Part shown: positions 52,110-60,794 of the stretch, piece after piece | Layout: each line of letters starts with the position of its first letter | How positions within the stretch are numbered: the first letter of the stretch is position 1 | DNA from: Rhizobium ecuadorense | Lineage (GTDB): Bacteria > Pseudomonadota > Alphaproteobacteria > Rhizobiales > Rhizobiaceae | Assembly (NCBI RefSeq): GCF_001187535.1 | Contig: NZ_LFIO01000270.1 | Coordinates: forward strand, 1 to 64,000 | Direction of reading: 5' to 3' | DNA length: 64,000 nt | Position numbers and translations under genes: made by a program | Notes under the pieces: generated by a model | What the model saw: only the letters and a program-made list of their open reading frames with translations | Databases searched by the model: none | What the model was told of the DNA's origin: nothing

Positions 52110-52966
52110 TTGACCGCTCCGAAAGTAAGGCCACGTTCGAGATGCCGTTGGCCGACGATAATCAGGATGACAGGAACGATCATCGTGACGACCAGACCGG
52201 CCGCCATGACGGGGTAGAACTGAACGCCCGGATTGAGCAGCTTCAAAAGCGCGACAGTTACCGGCGCCTTGGTCGAACTCAGCATCAGGCCGAGTGCAAA
52301 ATTGTGCCAGGCAAGCAGGAAGACGAGCAGAGAGGCGCCGATAAGGCCCGTTTTCAGGAGCGGCAGGACGATGTGAAGGACGACACGTACCGGCTTTGCG
52401 CCGTCGATCGCGGCCGCCTCCTCGATGTCCTTCGGAATATCCTCGACATAGGAGCGGGTAAGCCAGACGATCATGGGCAACGTGATCACCTGGTACACCC
52501 AGATCATGCCGAGGTAGGTGTCGTAGAGGCCCAGCGACTGAAACAGACTGAAGAGTGGGATGACCACCAGCAGGACGGGGGCGAAGCGGAAGCCTAAGAT
52601 GAAGAAGGCAATGTCTTCCTTGAAGGGGATATCCCGCCGCGCAAGAACGTATCCCGCCGGGACGCCTGCGATCAATGAAACCACGACAGCCCCGAGCGCC
52701 ACGACGACGCTGTTGATGATCGGGCTCAAGAAGTCGACCTTGATGGTCCCGTAGCTGGTCGCACCCGCCTGGGCGACATCGAAGAGAACCCGGAAGTTCT
52801 CCAGGGTCGGAGTGAAGGTGAATGTGGGCGGCCAAGCCATGACTTCGCTCTGGGTCTTGAGCGACATCATCAGGATCCAGACGAGCGGGAACGCAAGAAT
52901 GAGGGCGCAGAGCAGGACGAGTGCGTTGAGAACGACCGTTGTGATTGGCGAGCGTGTAAATTCCAT
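52106..52966 (-). CDS. Carbohydrate ABC permease (MalG-like)
   Basis: 286 residues with six predicted spans. The EAA loop reads EDIPKDIEEAAAIDGAKPVRVVLHIVLPLLKTG, the ATPase contact of CUT1 permeases. ATG 52966 follows GGGGGAGG. Second permease, 12 bases downstream of the first. Confidence 0.95.
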   Translation of the reverse strand: MEFTRSPITTVVLNALVLLCALILAFPLVWILMMSLKTQSEVMAWPPTFTFTPTLENFRVLFDVAQAGATSYGTIKVDFLSPIINSVVVALGAVVVSLIAGVPAGYVLARRDIPFKEDIAFFILGFRFAPVLLVVIPLFSLFQSLGLYDTYLGMIWVYQVITLPMIVWLTRSYVEDIPKDIEEAAAIDGAKPVRVVLHIVLPLLKTGLIGASLLVFLLAWHNFALGLMLSSTKAPVTVALLKLLNPGVQFYPVMAAGLVVTMIVPVILIIVGQRHLERGLTFGAVK

Positions 52967-52978
52967 TGTTGCCTCCCC

Positions 52979-53938
52979 CTAGTTCACGCGGCGGCGGACA
53001 GCCTGCCAGGCCTTGACCGTCAGGAACGCGCCGATCAAAACGATGAGCCAGTTGACGACCATCAAGGCTGCACCTCGGCCAAACGTCATGTTCTGAAATG
53101 CGGTGATATAGCCCTGGACCGAAAGAGCGGACGTCGAGTTACCCGGGCCGCCTTGCGTCGTACCGAAAATGATGTCGAACTGATTGAACGACTCGATCAG
53201 ACGAAAGACGGCGGCAATCAGAATGTAGGGGGCAACAAGCGGCAGTTCGATCCGCCAGAATGTTGCCCAGCCTTTCGCCCCGTTGATGCGGGCGGCCTCT
53301 CGGATGTCGTCCGTAATGCCCTGCAGCCCTGCGAAGATGATGAGCGCGAAGAATGGTGTGTAGGTCCAGACGTCGATCAGGATCACCGATATCAATGCAG
53401 TCGCCGGGTCTGAAATCCATGCAAACGGGCCAAGGCCGGCAAGGGAGAGCAGATAGTTCAGGATACCGCTTTGCGGATTCATCATCGTTGTCCACATGAG
53501 GGCAACGCTCATCGGCGGAAGCACAAGCGGCAGCAGGATGATTGGTCTCAGCCAGCGTGCGAGGGAGACACCAGATGCAAAAAGCTTTGCTATAGCTAGG
53601 CCGAGGAGGGCCTGCAGCAATACGGCAGAGAGAGCATAGGTCACCGTGACCCGGACGTTGTTCCAGAAGTCGGCGGAATTCACCAGCGCGGCATAGTTCG
53701 CAAGGCCGATGAAACGTACGATCGGCCGGCCAAGACGGAGATCTGTCAGCGACTGATAGACGCCGTAGAAGAACAGAAGCAGGAAGCCAAGCAAGATCAA
53801 TACGGCTGGAGCAATCACGACCAGACTGAACCAGTCGACCTGCTGGACGGTCAGTGTTTCCGTTTTCCCGGCCAGTTGCGCTTTTGCGGGTGCGCTGGTT
53901 CGGACAACCATTGCCGTCTCCGAAACATGAGGTGTCAT
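52979..53938 (-). CDS. Carbohydrate ABC permease (MalF-like)
   Basis: 319 residues with six main spans after a ~35-residue cytoplasmic tail. EAA loop GITDDIREAARINGAKGWATFWRIELPLVAP. I chose ATG 53938 because GGAGACC lies six bases upstream of it; ATG 53950 in frame has no such site. It pairs with the MalG-like permease. Confidence 0.94.
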   Translation of the reverse strand: MTPHVSETAMVVRTSAPAKAQLAGKTETLTVQQVDWFSLVVIAPAVLILLGFLLLFFYGVYQSLTDLRLGRPIVRFIGLANYAALVNSADFWNNVRVTVTYALSAVLLQALLGLAIAKLFASGVSLARWLRPIILLPLVLPPMSVALMWTTMMNPQSGILNYLLSLAGLGPFAWISDPATALISVILIDVWTYTPFFALIIFAGLQGITDDIREAARINGAKGWATFWRIELPLVAPYILIAAVFRLIESFNQFDIIFGTTQGGPGNSTSALSVQGYITAFQNMTFGRGAALMVVNWLIVLIGAFLTVKAWQAVRRRVN

Positions 53939-53994
53939 TGAGGTCTCCATCCAGGTAAGGGAAGGCGGCAGCCATGAGCTGCCGCCTTCTTGGC

Positions 53995-55383
53995 TTAGAG
54001 GCCGGCGCGGATTTCTTCAGCCAATGCCTTCAGCGTGGTTTCCACGTCGTCACCGTTGACCATTTTCTGCATGGCGACCGCCCAGGCATTCATCGCCTCG
54101 CCGAAGCCCACACGCGCGGTAAAGGCCAGCGCAGCGCGATCCTGTGTCGTCTTGAAGCTCTCGACAAAATTGTTGAATTCGGGTTTGGACGCGTAATCGA
54201 GCCACGCTTTGTCATTCCAGGTCGAAGTCCGCGGCGGGTTAACGAGCTTGCCCGAGACGGCACCTGCAAGCACGATGTCCTTCGATGTCGCCCACTGGAT
54301 GAACAGCCAGGCGGCACCTTTCTTCTGCGATGCAGAATTCATCGCCAATGACCAGATCCAGATGTTGGATTCAAAGTTCTTGGCATTCGGCGCATGCAGC
54401 GGTGGAGCAAAGGCGATCTTTCCCGAGGCCGGCTGGCCGGCAACATCGTTCCAGAAGCCGAACATGTTGGAGTCGATCGCCATGGCGGTGCGGCCAGACG
54501 AAATGCCATCGACGACCTGATACCAGTTGTCGTTGGCGAAGGAGGGCGCGGCGCACTTCTTGATCATATCCACGTAATCTTTGTGGAAGGCGATCGACTC
54601 AGGTGAGTCCAAGCCAGTGTCCAGCTTGCCATCCTTGATGACGAAGTCCTTCACGCCGTAAGAACTTGCAATTGAAATCGCCGCGGTGTGAATGCTGCTC
54701 CAGAAGCGGACGCCTCGAACGCCAAGCGGTGTGACCGAGGGATCGGCGGCTTTCAGCTTTTCGCAAGCAGCAGCCATCTCCGGTGGAGTTGTCGGCACGG
54801 TGATCTTGTATTTGTCCAGAATGTCCTTGCGGTAAAACAGCTGGATGTTTTCGAACGCATGTGGGATTGCCCAGACGCTGCCGCCTTCACCGGGGGCGAT
54901 CTGGCCGTCTTCCATCTTCCACGTCAGTGCTTTTCGCAGAGACGGGAAAAAGTCATTGTAGTCGTAGCTGGCATCGGTCAGCTTCGGATCGTTCAGATAC
55001 TTGTCGAGCGGTTCGAGCGAACCACCAGGAGCGAAGTCCCAGGCTGGCTGAATGCCGGTTCCAACGACATCCCACGCCGGAGACTTCGTCGTCAGCTGAA
55101 GTGTCAACTTGTTCCAGTAGGAATCGTCGGGGTAGAGTTCCGGTACGACCTTGATACCAGTCAGTTTTTCGAACTCGGGCAGTTTCGCAGCCAGGGCGTC
55201 GGCATAGGGATGAATATCATAGGCCCAGGTGATCGTCGTTCCTTCAAACTGGCGCCAGTTGACTTTGTCTGCCGCAATGGCGGACGAGGCGACACCGGCC
55301 GTTGCCATCAATGCGGACGCAAACACAATGCCTTTTGCAGTGCGAACCGCACTGCGACGAACGACGTTCGATAAATAACTCAT
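53995..55383 (-). CDS. Extracellular sugar-binding protein (family 1)
   Basis: 462 residues with a signal peptide (basic start, hydrophobic GIVFASALMATAGVASSAIAA, cleavage before DKVNW). The mature domain, beginning FEGTTITWAYDIHPYADALAAKLPEFEKLTGIKV, is a family 1 extracellular solute-binding fold, CUT1 type; the length is at the upper end of the family. ATG 55383 follows GAGGGAGGAGAG. First gene of a seven-gene operon ending with the MalK-like ATPase, with element e 120 bases upstream. Confidence 0.94.
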   Translation of the reverse strand: MSYLSNVVRRSAVRTAKGIVFASALMATAGVASSAIAADKVNWRQFEGTTITWAYDIHPYADALAAKLPEFEKLTGIKVVPELYPDDSYWNKLTLQLTTKSPAWDVVGTGIQPAWDFAPGGSLEPLDKYLNDPKLTDASYDYNDFFPSLRKALTWKMEDGQIAPGEGGSVWAIPHAFENIQLFYRKDILDKYKITVPTTPPEMAAACEKLKAADPSVTPLGVRGVRFWSSIHTAAISIASSYGVKDFVIKDGKLDTGLDSPESIAFHKDYVDMIKKCAAPSFANDNWYQVVDGISSGRTAMAIDSNMFGFWNDVAGQPASGKIAFAPPLHAPNAKNFESNIWIWSLAMNSASQKKGAAWLFIQWATSKDIVLAGAVSGKLVNPPRTSTWNDKAWLDYASKPEFNNFVESFKTTQDRAALAFTARVGFGEAMNAWAVAMQKMVNGDDVETTLKALAEEIRAGL

Positions 55384-55748
55384 TCTCTCCTCCCTCGGCA
55401 CTCAGCCTGATTGACCTTGGCGCGACCCTCTCCAATCCTGGGTTCGCCACCTCAATGAATAGCGAGGGAGACGGGGTGCACACAGGAAAGTCGTCAGAGA
55501 TTTTGAGTAAAATTGGGTAATTCGTCGAACCGCGCCGACCAGCTTTGTAGTTTTGCCGGTCAGCCGTAGCGGAACTCTCATAAACGCCGTCTATTGCGCC
55601 ACCAAGTATACAGCCTGAAAATTCGATACTGAGGAGAGTCGTTGTGTCGCTTCACGCCAAAATGGTAATGGATGCTGTGAAGAATAGCGCCCGGCACGCC
55701 ATCTTCGGCGGCGAACTGTTTCCAGGAATTGGAAGGGGCTGCGCCGAG
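55384..55748. other. Promoter region of the sugar ABC operon
   Basis: 365 bases upstream of the binding-protein gene, reaching the stop of the next operon. It holds element e. A plus-strand 56-codon frame (about 55643-55813) has a fair GAGGAGAG site but runs antisense into the SDR gene and has no recognisable homology. Confidence 0.5.
55503..55520 (+). promoter_or_regulatory. Direct-repeat regulatory element, copy e
   Basis: TTGAGTAAAATTGGGTAA, 120 bases upstream of the sugar-binding-protein ATG. Surrounding sequence is unrelated to copies b and c, so this match is not a by-product of the gene duplication. Confidence 0.55.
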
Positions 55749-56519
55749 CTATTCGGCTGTCCAGCCCCCGTCAACCAAGAGAGATGTACCTGTGACCATG
55801 GCGGAAGCATCTGACGACAGATAGATAACAGCAGCCATAATGTCCTCGACCTCGCCGACCCGTCCCAGCTTGATCTTCTCGCTGATCCATTTCACGCGCT
55901 CGGGATTAGAAAAGGTCTGCTCCGTGAGCGGCGTACGGATGAATGTCGGGCATACCGTGTTTACACGTATGCCCTTCTGACCCCACTCGATCGCCATGGA
56001 TTTCGTGAATCCTTCAACTGCATGTTTCGTGGCGCTGTAGACGGCCCGATCAACGCCGCCGACGCGCGCCATCTGCGAAGAGACTGTAATCAAGGAGCCA
56101 GATCTGCCAGCGGCTATCAGCCCCCTGGCAACTGCCTGAGCCACGAAATAGGCCCCCCTGACATTGATTGAAAAAACGGTATCGAAGTCAGTCGCCTTCG
56201 TTTCCAGTGCAGGGCCATGAATTGCCAGACCAGCACTGTTGACCAGGACATCGAATGGTCCCGCTTCGGCAATTGCCTGCGACGAATCCTCTACGTTCAT
56301 GATGTCGAGGGAAAGTGCGTCCGCGACAAACCCGGCCGCAATGATCGATTCAACCGCCTCGTCTAACCTTGGCGACTGGCGGGCCGCCAGGGAAACGGCC
56401 GCGCCAGCTTCGGCAAGCGCGACGGCCGCCGCAAAGCCGATACCCGATGAGGCACCGACAACCAGCGCCCGCTTTCCATCGAGGCGAAACGAAGGGGTAC
56501 GGGGGAGAGCGCTGATCAT
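55749..56519 (-). CDS. SDR-family oxidoreductase
   Basis: 256 residues. VVGASSGIG loop, VNSAGLA in place of NNAG, ITVSSQMARVG and catalytic YSATK. ARQ after strand 2 favours NADP(H). C-terminal VTGTSLLVDGGWTAE as in FabG relatives. It follows the HisD-like gene by 25 bases and ends the long minus-strand polyol operon. The pairing of an SDR with a HisD-like dehydrogenase recalls the hps-type oxidation of C3 sulfonate diols, but other diols are equally possible. Confidence 0.92.
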   Translation of the reverse strand: MISALPRTPSFRLDGKRALVVGASSGIGFAAAVALAEAGAAVSLAARQSPRLDEAVESIIAAGFVADALSLDIMNVEDSSQAIAEAGPFDVLVNSAGLAIHGPALETKATDFDTVFSINVRGAYFVAQAVARGLIAAGRSGSLITVSSQMARVGGVDRAVYSATKHAVEGFTKSMAIEWGQKGIRVNTVCPTFIRTPLTEQTFSNPERVKWISEKIKLGRVGEVEDIMAAVIYLSSDASAMVTGTSLLVDGGWTAE

Positions 56520-56544
56520 CAGAGCACCTTTCGATTAGAGTGGA

Positions 56545-57855
56545 TCACTCCGCCGCTGCACCATAGGGAACGTTGCCGCCGCCATAGCGCCGGACACGGA
56601 CGTTGGCTTGCTCGGCGTGACCTACGAAACCCTCGAGCATGCACAGACGGGAGCAATAAGCTCCGATTTCCGCTGCAGCCTGGTCGGTGATCACCTTCTG
56701 GTACGAGTGCGTCTTCAGGAACTTCCCTACCCACAGACCACCCGTGTATCGCCCAGCTTTCTTGGTCGGCAATGTGTGGTTGGTACCGATGACCTTATCC
56801 CCATTGGCAACGTTCGTCCGAGGGCCAAGGAACAGGGCACCGTAGGAATGCATGTTCTGGAGGAACCAATCATCCCGATCGGTCATGACCTGAACGTGTT
56901 CAGACGCAATGTCATTCGCAACGTCCAGCATCTCCTCATATGTGTCGCAGACGATGATTTCACCGTAATCGCGCCAGGAGGCGGAGGCGGTCTCGGCGGT
57001 CGGAAGAATCTTCAGGATCCGGTCGATCTCCGCGAGCGTGTCCCGTGCAAGCTTCTCTGAGTTCGTAACCAGAACCGAAGGCGAGTTATAGCCGTGCTCT
57101 GCCTGTCCGAGCAGGTCCGTGGCGCAGATCTCGGCATCGACGGTCTCATCTGCGATAACCATGGTTTCCGTCGGCCCGGCGAAAAGGTCGATGCCGACGC
57201 GGCCATACAGCTGCCGCTTTGCCTCGGCAACGAACGCGTTGCCTGGACCGACGAGCATGTCGACGGGCTTGATCGTTTGCGTTCCGAGGGCCATCGCTCC
57301 GATCGCCTGCATCCCACCCAGAACGTAAATCTCGTGTGCGCCACCCTTATGCATGGCTGCGATGATCGCTGGATGGGGCTCGCCTTTTTGCGCAGGTGCT
57401 GCCGCGACGATCCGCGGGACCCCTGCAACAGAGGCCGTCAGCACCGACATGTGCGCCGAGGCGACCATGGGGAACTTGCCGCCAGGAACGTAGCAGCCGA
57501 CCGATTGGACAGGAATGTTTCGGTGGCCGAGGATAACGCCGGGATAGGTCTCCACTTCCACGTCTTTCATGGAGTCCCGCTGGACCTGCGCGAACTTGCG
57601 GATCTGGGCCTGAGCAAACTCGATATCGGCCATGTCTCGAGTGGACACCTTGTTGACCGCCGCTTCGATCTCAGATTTGGAAAGGAGGAAGGACGGCGGC
57701 GAATATTTGTCGAACTTTTCGGAAAGTTCGCGAACGGCAGTGTCGCCCCTCGTCTCGATGTCCTTCAAGGTAGCTTCGACAACAGCCCGGACCTTGGCGT
57801 CATCCTCGGCACGATCCGCCGCTGGCTTGCCCGTCTTCAAATGGCGAATGGTCAT
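56545..57855 (-). CDS. Histidinol dehydrogenase-family enzyme (HpsN-like catabolic paralogue)
   Basis: 436 residues of the HisD fold: [50 protein letters not shown], zinc-site [15 protein letters not shown], the catalytic pair in ASEHVQVMT and the late EGFVGHAEQ histidine. Features unlike biosynthetic HisD are [24 protein letters not shown] (HisD: NHVLPTxxAARFSSGL) and the short N-terminus. HpsN-type sulfopropanediol dehydrogenases show the same variant. Given the neighbours it likely oxidises a polyol or hydroxymethyl compound to an acid in two NAD+ steps. It is outside any his operon. ATG 57855 follows GTAGGAGG. Confidence 0.9.
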   Translation of the reverse strand: MTIRHLKTGKPAADRAEDDAKVRAVVEATLKDIETRGDTAVRELSEKFDKYSPPSFLLSKSEIEAAVNKVSTRDMADIEFAQAQIRKFAQVQRDSMKDVEVETYPGVILGHRNIPVQSVGCYVPGGKFPMVASAHMSVLTASVAGVPRIVAAAPAQKGEPHPAIIAAMHKGGAHEIYVLGGMQAIGAMALGTQTIKPVDMLVGPGNAFVAEAKRQLYGRVGIDLFAGPTETMVIADETVDAEICATDLLGQAEHGYNSPSVLVTNSEKLARDTLAEIDRILKILPTAETASASWRDYGEIIVCDTYEEMLDVANDIASEHVQVMTDRDDWFLQNMHSYGALFLGPRTNVANGDKVIGTNHTLPTKKAGRYTGGLWVGKFLKTHSYQKVITDQAAAEIGAYCSRLCMLEGFVGHAEQANVRVRRYGGGNVPYGAAAE

Positions 57856-57974
57856 GGTGTAACCTCCTACAGAATTGTTGGCTTGCGCGATGGCGCAAAA
57901 GCTCTGGCAGACGGGGACCCGGGATCATCTTCACGAGTTCCTCGCCAATTCGTCAGCCGCTTCCGGACGACGTG

Positions 57975-58979
57975 TCACGCGTCCAGATCGAGCCGGATGA
58001 CGGTTCCTTCCTTCAGCGACTTGCGCGCTGCGTCGGCGAGCAGCACTGCCTTGCGGCCACTGGTAAAGTCGGAGTCGATCTTCCGTCCGTTTGATACCGC
58101 ATTGATGAAGTAATCGAGTTCCGTTGCGTAGGTCGGCAGGTAGCGTTCCATGAATCCTGGAAGCAGAGTATCCCGCGCATTCGTGGCGGCTTCGCCGAAC
58201 CGCTCGATACCCGTCCTGAGCAGGTTAGCCGAAGTCACCATGCCCTTCGATCCGAAGACTTCGACGCGCTGGTCGTAGCCATAGGTTGCCCGACGGCTAC
58301 AATCGATGCGGCAGAAGGCGCCGTTGGCAAACCGGATCATGACCTGTGCCGTGTCCGTGTCACCCGCCTCACCAATGGCCGGATCGACGAGATTGCTGCC
58401 CATCGCGCAAATCTCTATCGTTCCCGTGGCACCGGCCAGCCACAAGGCCATGTCGAAGTCATGGATCATCTGGTCGTGGAACTGGCCTCCGGACACCTTG
58501 ATGTAGGACGCGGGCGGCGGAGACGGATCGCGGCTAATGATGGTGACGACCTCGACCTCCCCAACCTCTCCAGCGGCAACAGCCTTCTTCACTGCCATGT
58601 GCGTCGCGTCGAAGCGTCGCTGAAAACCAATCATGATCGGGACATCGAGCCCCTTGATCTGCCGCGCGCAGTAGTCCACTCGGGCGATGTCGAGATCGAT
58701 CGGCTTTTCGCAGAGGATAGCCTTACCAGCCTTCGCCGCCTCGACGATCAGATCAACATGGGTGTTGGTGGCAGATGCGATAATGACGGCATCGACCGCC
58801 GGATCGTCCAGGGCCACACGCGGATCATCGGTCGCTTTCGCACCATATCGGTCCGCGAGCGCTTGGGCACGGCTGAGATCGACATCGCAAACATACTCGA
58901 GCACGGCATTCTCATTGGCCGCGACGTTCGCGATATGCTGCGCACCCATGCGGCCGGCGCCGAAAACACAGAACTTCAT
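57975..58979 (-). CDS. iolG: Inositol 2-dehydrogenase-like Gfo/Idh/MocA oxidoreductase
   Basis: 334 residues. Rossmann loop FGAGRMG, CEKPIDLDIARVD with the family lysine, GFQRRFD, and the IolG active-site block SGGQFHDQMIHDFDMALWLAG holding the Asp/His pair. IolG oxidises myo-inositol to scyllo-inosose with NAD+, and the IolE-like gene two places upstream would use that product. The length matches rhizobial IolG (about 330 aa). ATG 58979 follows AAGGAATGAG. Other cyclitol or sugar dehydrogenases share the motifs, so the symbol is provisional. Confidence 0.8.
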   Translation of the reverse strand: MKFCVFGAGRMGAQHIANVAANENAVLEYVCDVDLSRAQALADRYGAKATDDPRVALDDPAVDAVIIASATNTHVDLIVEAAKAGKAILCEKPIDLDIARVDYCARQIKGLDVPIMIGFQRRFDATHMAVKKAVAAGEVGEVEVVTIISRDPSPPPASYIKVSGGQFHDQMIHDFDMALWLAGATGTIEICAMGSNLVDPAIGEAGDTDTAQVMIRFANGAFCRIDCSRRATYGYDQRVEVFGSKGMVTSANLLRTGIERFGEAATNARDTLLPGFMERYLPTYATELDYFINAVSNGRKIDSDFTSGRKAVLLADAARKSLKEGTVIRLDLDA

Positions 58980-59007
58980 AGTCTCATTCCTTCATTCAAA
59001 AGCGAGT

Positions 59008-59877
59008 TCATAGAGCTGCAAGGCGTTGAGGAACGCCCGGGACCTTGACTTGGACCGCGAACAGCCCCCCGGCGAGAGGCGATGCCTCCAGTTCATCATC
59101 GGTGTGCATAACCCGCAACGTTGTCGCATAGAGGGTTCGACCGTCCTTCCCGCCAAGCGTGACGCAGGTCGGGCCCTTGGTTGGAAGCTTCACCGTCTCC
59201 TGAACTTGCCCGTCCTGCCCTATTTTTACGAGGCAGCCACCCCATACGCGGGCATTCCAGTAAGAGCCTTCGGAATCGACCACCGCCCCATCGGGACGTC
59301 CGCCGGCGACATCGGAACTGGCCAAAGGGGCGATTTCCCTCAGGCTCGACCAATTCTTGTCGTCGACTTCGAAGCGACGGATGGTTCCCTCTGGGGTGTC
59401 AGCAAAATACATGATTTCGCCCGACGGAGAAAACGCGATGCCGTTGCTGATCGTGATCCCTTCGAGGAGCTTCGTAAATTCGCCTGTGGGCGCGCAGCGG
59501 TAGAGAGCCGCGACGGGCTCGCGATCCCGCTCGTCGAACGTCCCGAATACGATACCGCCGAAAGGATCGACGGCGGCGTCGTTGACGCGGGTCTGAGGAA
59601 GATCGCCCTCGATCACGGCGACCGTCTCGAAATTCTTGAACCCTGCGTCGCTGATCACGATACGGGTAGCAAGACCGAGCACGAAACCGGACTTCTTGCG
59701 GGGCAGGATGAACCCTGCCCGCTCCGGCAGCGGAAAGACCGTCACTGCGCCGTCCGGGCCGAGCTTGTAGATTCGGCTCTCGGCGATATCGGTCCAGTAG
59801 ACGCTTCCGTCGCGAGGGTCCCAGACGCACCCCTCCCCGAGCGTGTTCTTGCAATCGACGACGCAGGACGCTTCCAT
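59008..59877 (-). CDS. SMP-30/gluconolactonase-family lactonase
   Basis: 289-residue six-bladed beta-propeller. Metal-binding residues are seen in LGEGCVWD (Glu15), ITISNGIAFSPSG (Asn) and RPDGAVVDSEGSYWNARVWGG (Asp), as in regucalcin. It opens sugar lactones produced by dehydrogenases such as its neighbours. ATG 59877 follows AGGAGCT, two bases after the upstream gene's stop. Confidence 0.92.
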   Translation of the reverse strand: MEASCVVDCKNTLGEGCVWDPRDGSVYWTDIAESRIYKLGPDGAVTVFPLPERAGFILPRKKSGFVLGLATRIVISDAGFKNFETVAVIEGDLPQTRVNDAAVDPFGGIVFGTFDERDREPVAALYRCAPTGEFTKLLEGITISNGIAFSPSGEIMYFADTPEGTIRRFEVDDKNWSSLREIAPLASSDVAGGRPDGAVVDSEGSYWNARVWGGCLVKIGQDGQVQETVKLPTKGPTCVTLGGKDGRTLYATTLRVMHTDDELEASPLAGGLFAVQVKVPGVPQRLAAL

Positions 59878-59879
59878 CT

Positions 59880-60794
59880 TCAGCTCCTGACTACAGTAGG
59901 CATGCCGATCGACGCCAGGTAGTCGTGGCTTTCCTTGGCATTGCTCAGCGGGGACGCATCGCCTGTGGGGTCGACGTCCTGCTCAACGACCGCCATGCCG
60001 CGGTAGCCGATTGCATCGAGAGCATCTCGGACTTGGACGAAATCAACTACGCCCTTACCCAATGGGCAGAAGATGCCGCGTGCGATTGCGTCGAAAAAGC
60101 CAGTTTTGTCGGCAACACATGCCGCGTGCACTTCCTTGTCGATGTTCTTGAGGTGCATGTGGCCGATGCGGTTGCCATAGCGACGGATCAGCGCGATTGG
60201 ATCGATGCCCGCGTAGGCGGAATGCCCGGTGTCGACGCACAGGCCTACCAGATCTTCCGGAAGGTCGGCCATAGCGCGGTCGAGCTCGTCTTCATATTCG
60301 ATGTAGCAGCCAGCGTGAGCGTGGAGATAGGACTTCACGCCGTAGTCGTTCTTTGCGATTTTGGCGAGTTCAACGATACGCCGGATCATCGCCTTCCAGT
60401 CTTCCGGAGCAAGGCGCGGTGCATCTGCCGGGCGGCCGGCGTATCTGCCGCGCTCGTCGGACACGCAGTCAATGATAACAAGCCGCGGGGCCTGAAGATC
60501 CTCAAGGATCGAGCACGTCCGCCTCGTCTTATCGACAACGGCATCAAACGAGCGCTCATCGGTCAGCGGATCGAACAACCCGCCTGCGGAGAGGCGGAGG
60601 TTCCGCTTTGACAGCTCATCCCTTAGTCTGGCCGGATCCGTCGGAAAATAATCGACAGGTCCAAGATCGATAGCCGAGAAGCCTGCCGCCGCCGCTTCAT
60701 CGAGAACCTTGGTCCAGGCCGGGTTTTCGGGACGGTCGGCAAAATCCACGCCCCAAGAGCATGGGGCATTTGCGAGTTGGTATGCGACAGTCAT
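59880..60794 (-). CDS. Sugar phosphate isomerase/epimerase-family protein, IolE-like
   Basis: 304-residue TIM barrel (AP_endonuc_2). The start NAPCSWGVDFADRPENPAWTKVLDEAAAAGFSAIDLGPVDYFP resembles IolE (inosose dehydratase) closely; further motifs are YLHAHAGCYIE, LCVDTGHSAYAG, IGHMHLKNID and VVEQDVD with the metal ligands. IolE dehydrates scyllo-inosose. Its stop and the next gene's start are two bases apart, and its ATG shares a base with the upstream stop. An epimerase such as IolI or IolH is the alternative. Confidence 0.87.
   Translation of the reverse strand: MTVAYQLANAPCSWGVDFADRPENPAWTKVLDEAAAAGFSAIDLGPVDYFPTDPARLRDELSKRNLRLSAGGLFDPLTDERSFDAVVDKTRRTCSILEDLQAPRLVIIDCVSDERGRYAGRPADAPRLAPEDWKAMIRRIVELAKIAKNDYGVKSYLHAHAGCYIEYEDELDRAMADLPEDLVGLCVDTGHSAYAGIDPIALIRRYGNRIGHMHLKNIDKEVHAACVADKTGFFDAIARGIFCPLGKGVVDFVQVRDALDAIGYRGMAVVEQDVDPTGDASPLSNAKESHDYLASIGMPTVVRS

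Noticed and set aside
55643..55813. 56-codon plus-strand frame with a fair ribosome site
   Set aside because: It runs antisense into the SDR gene, has no recognisable homology and is best explained by chance.
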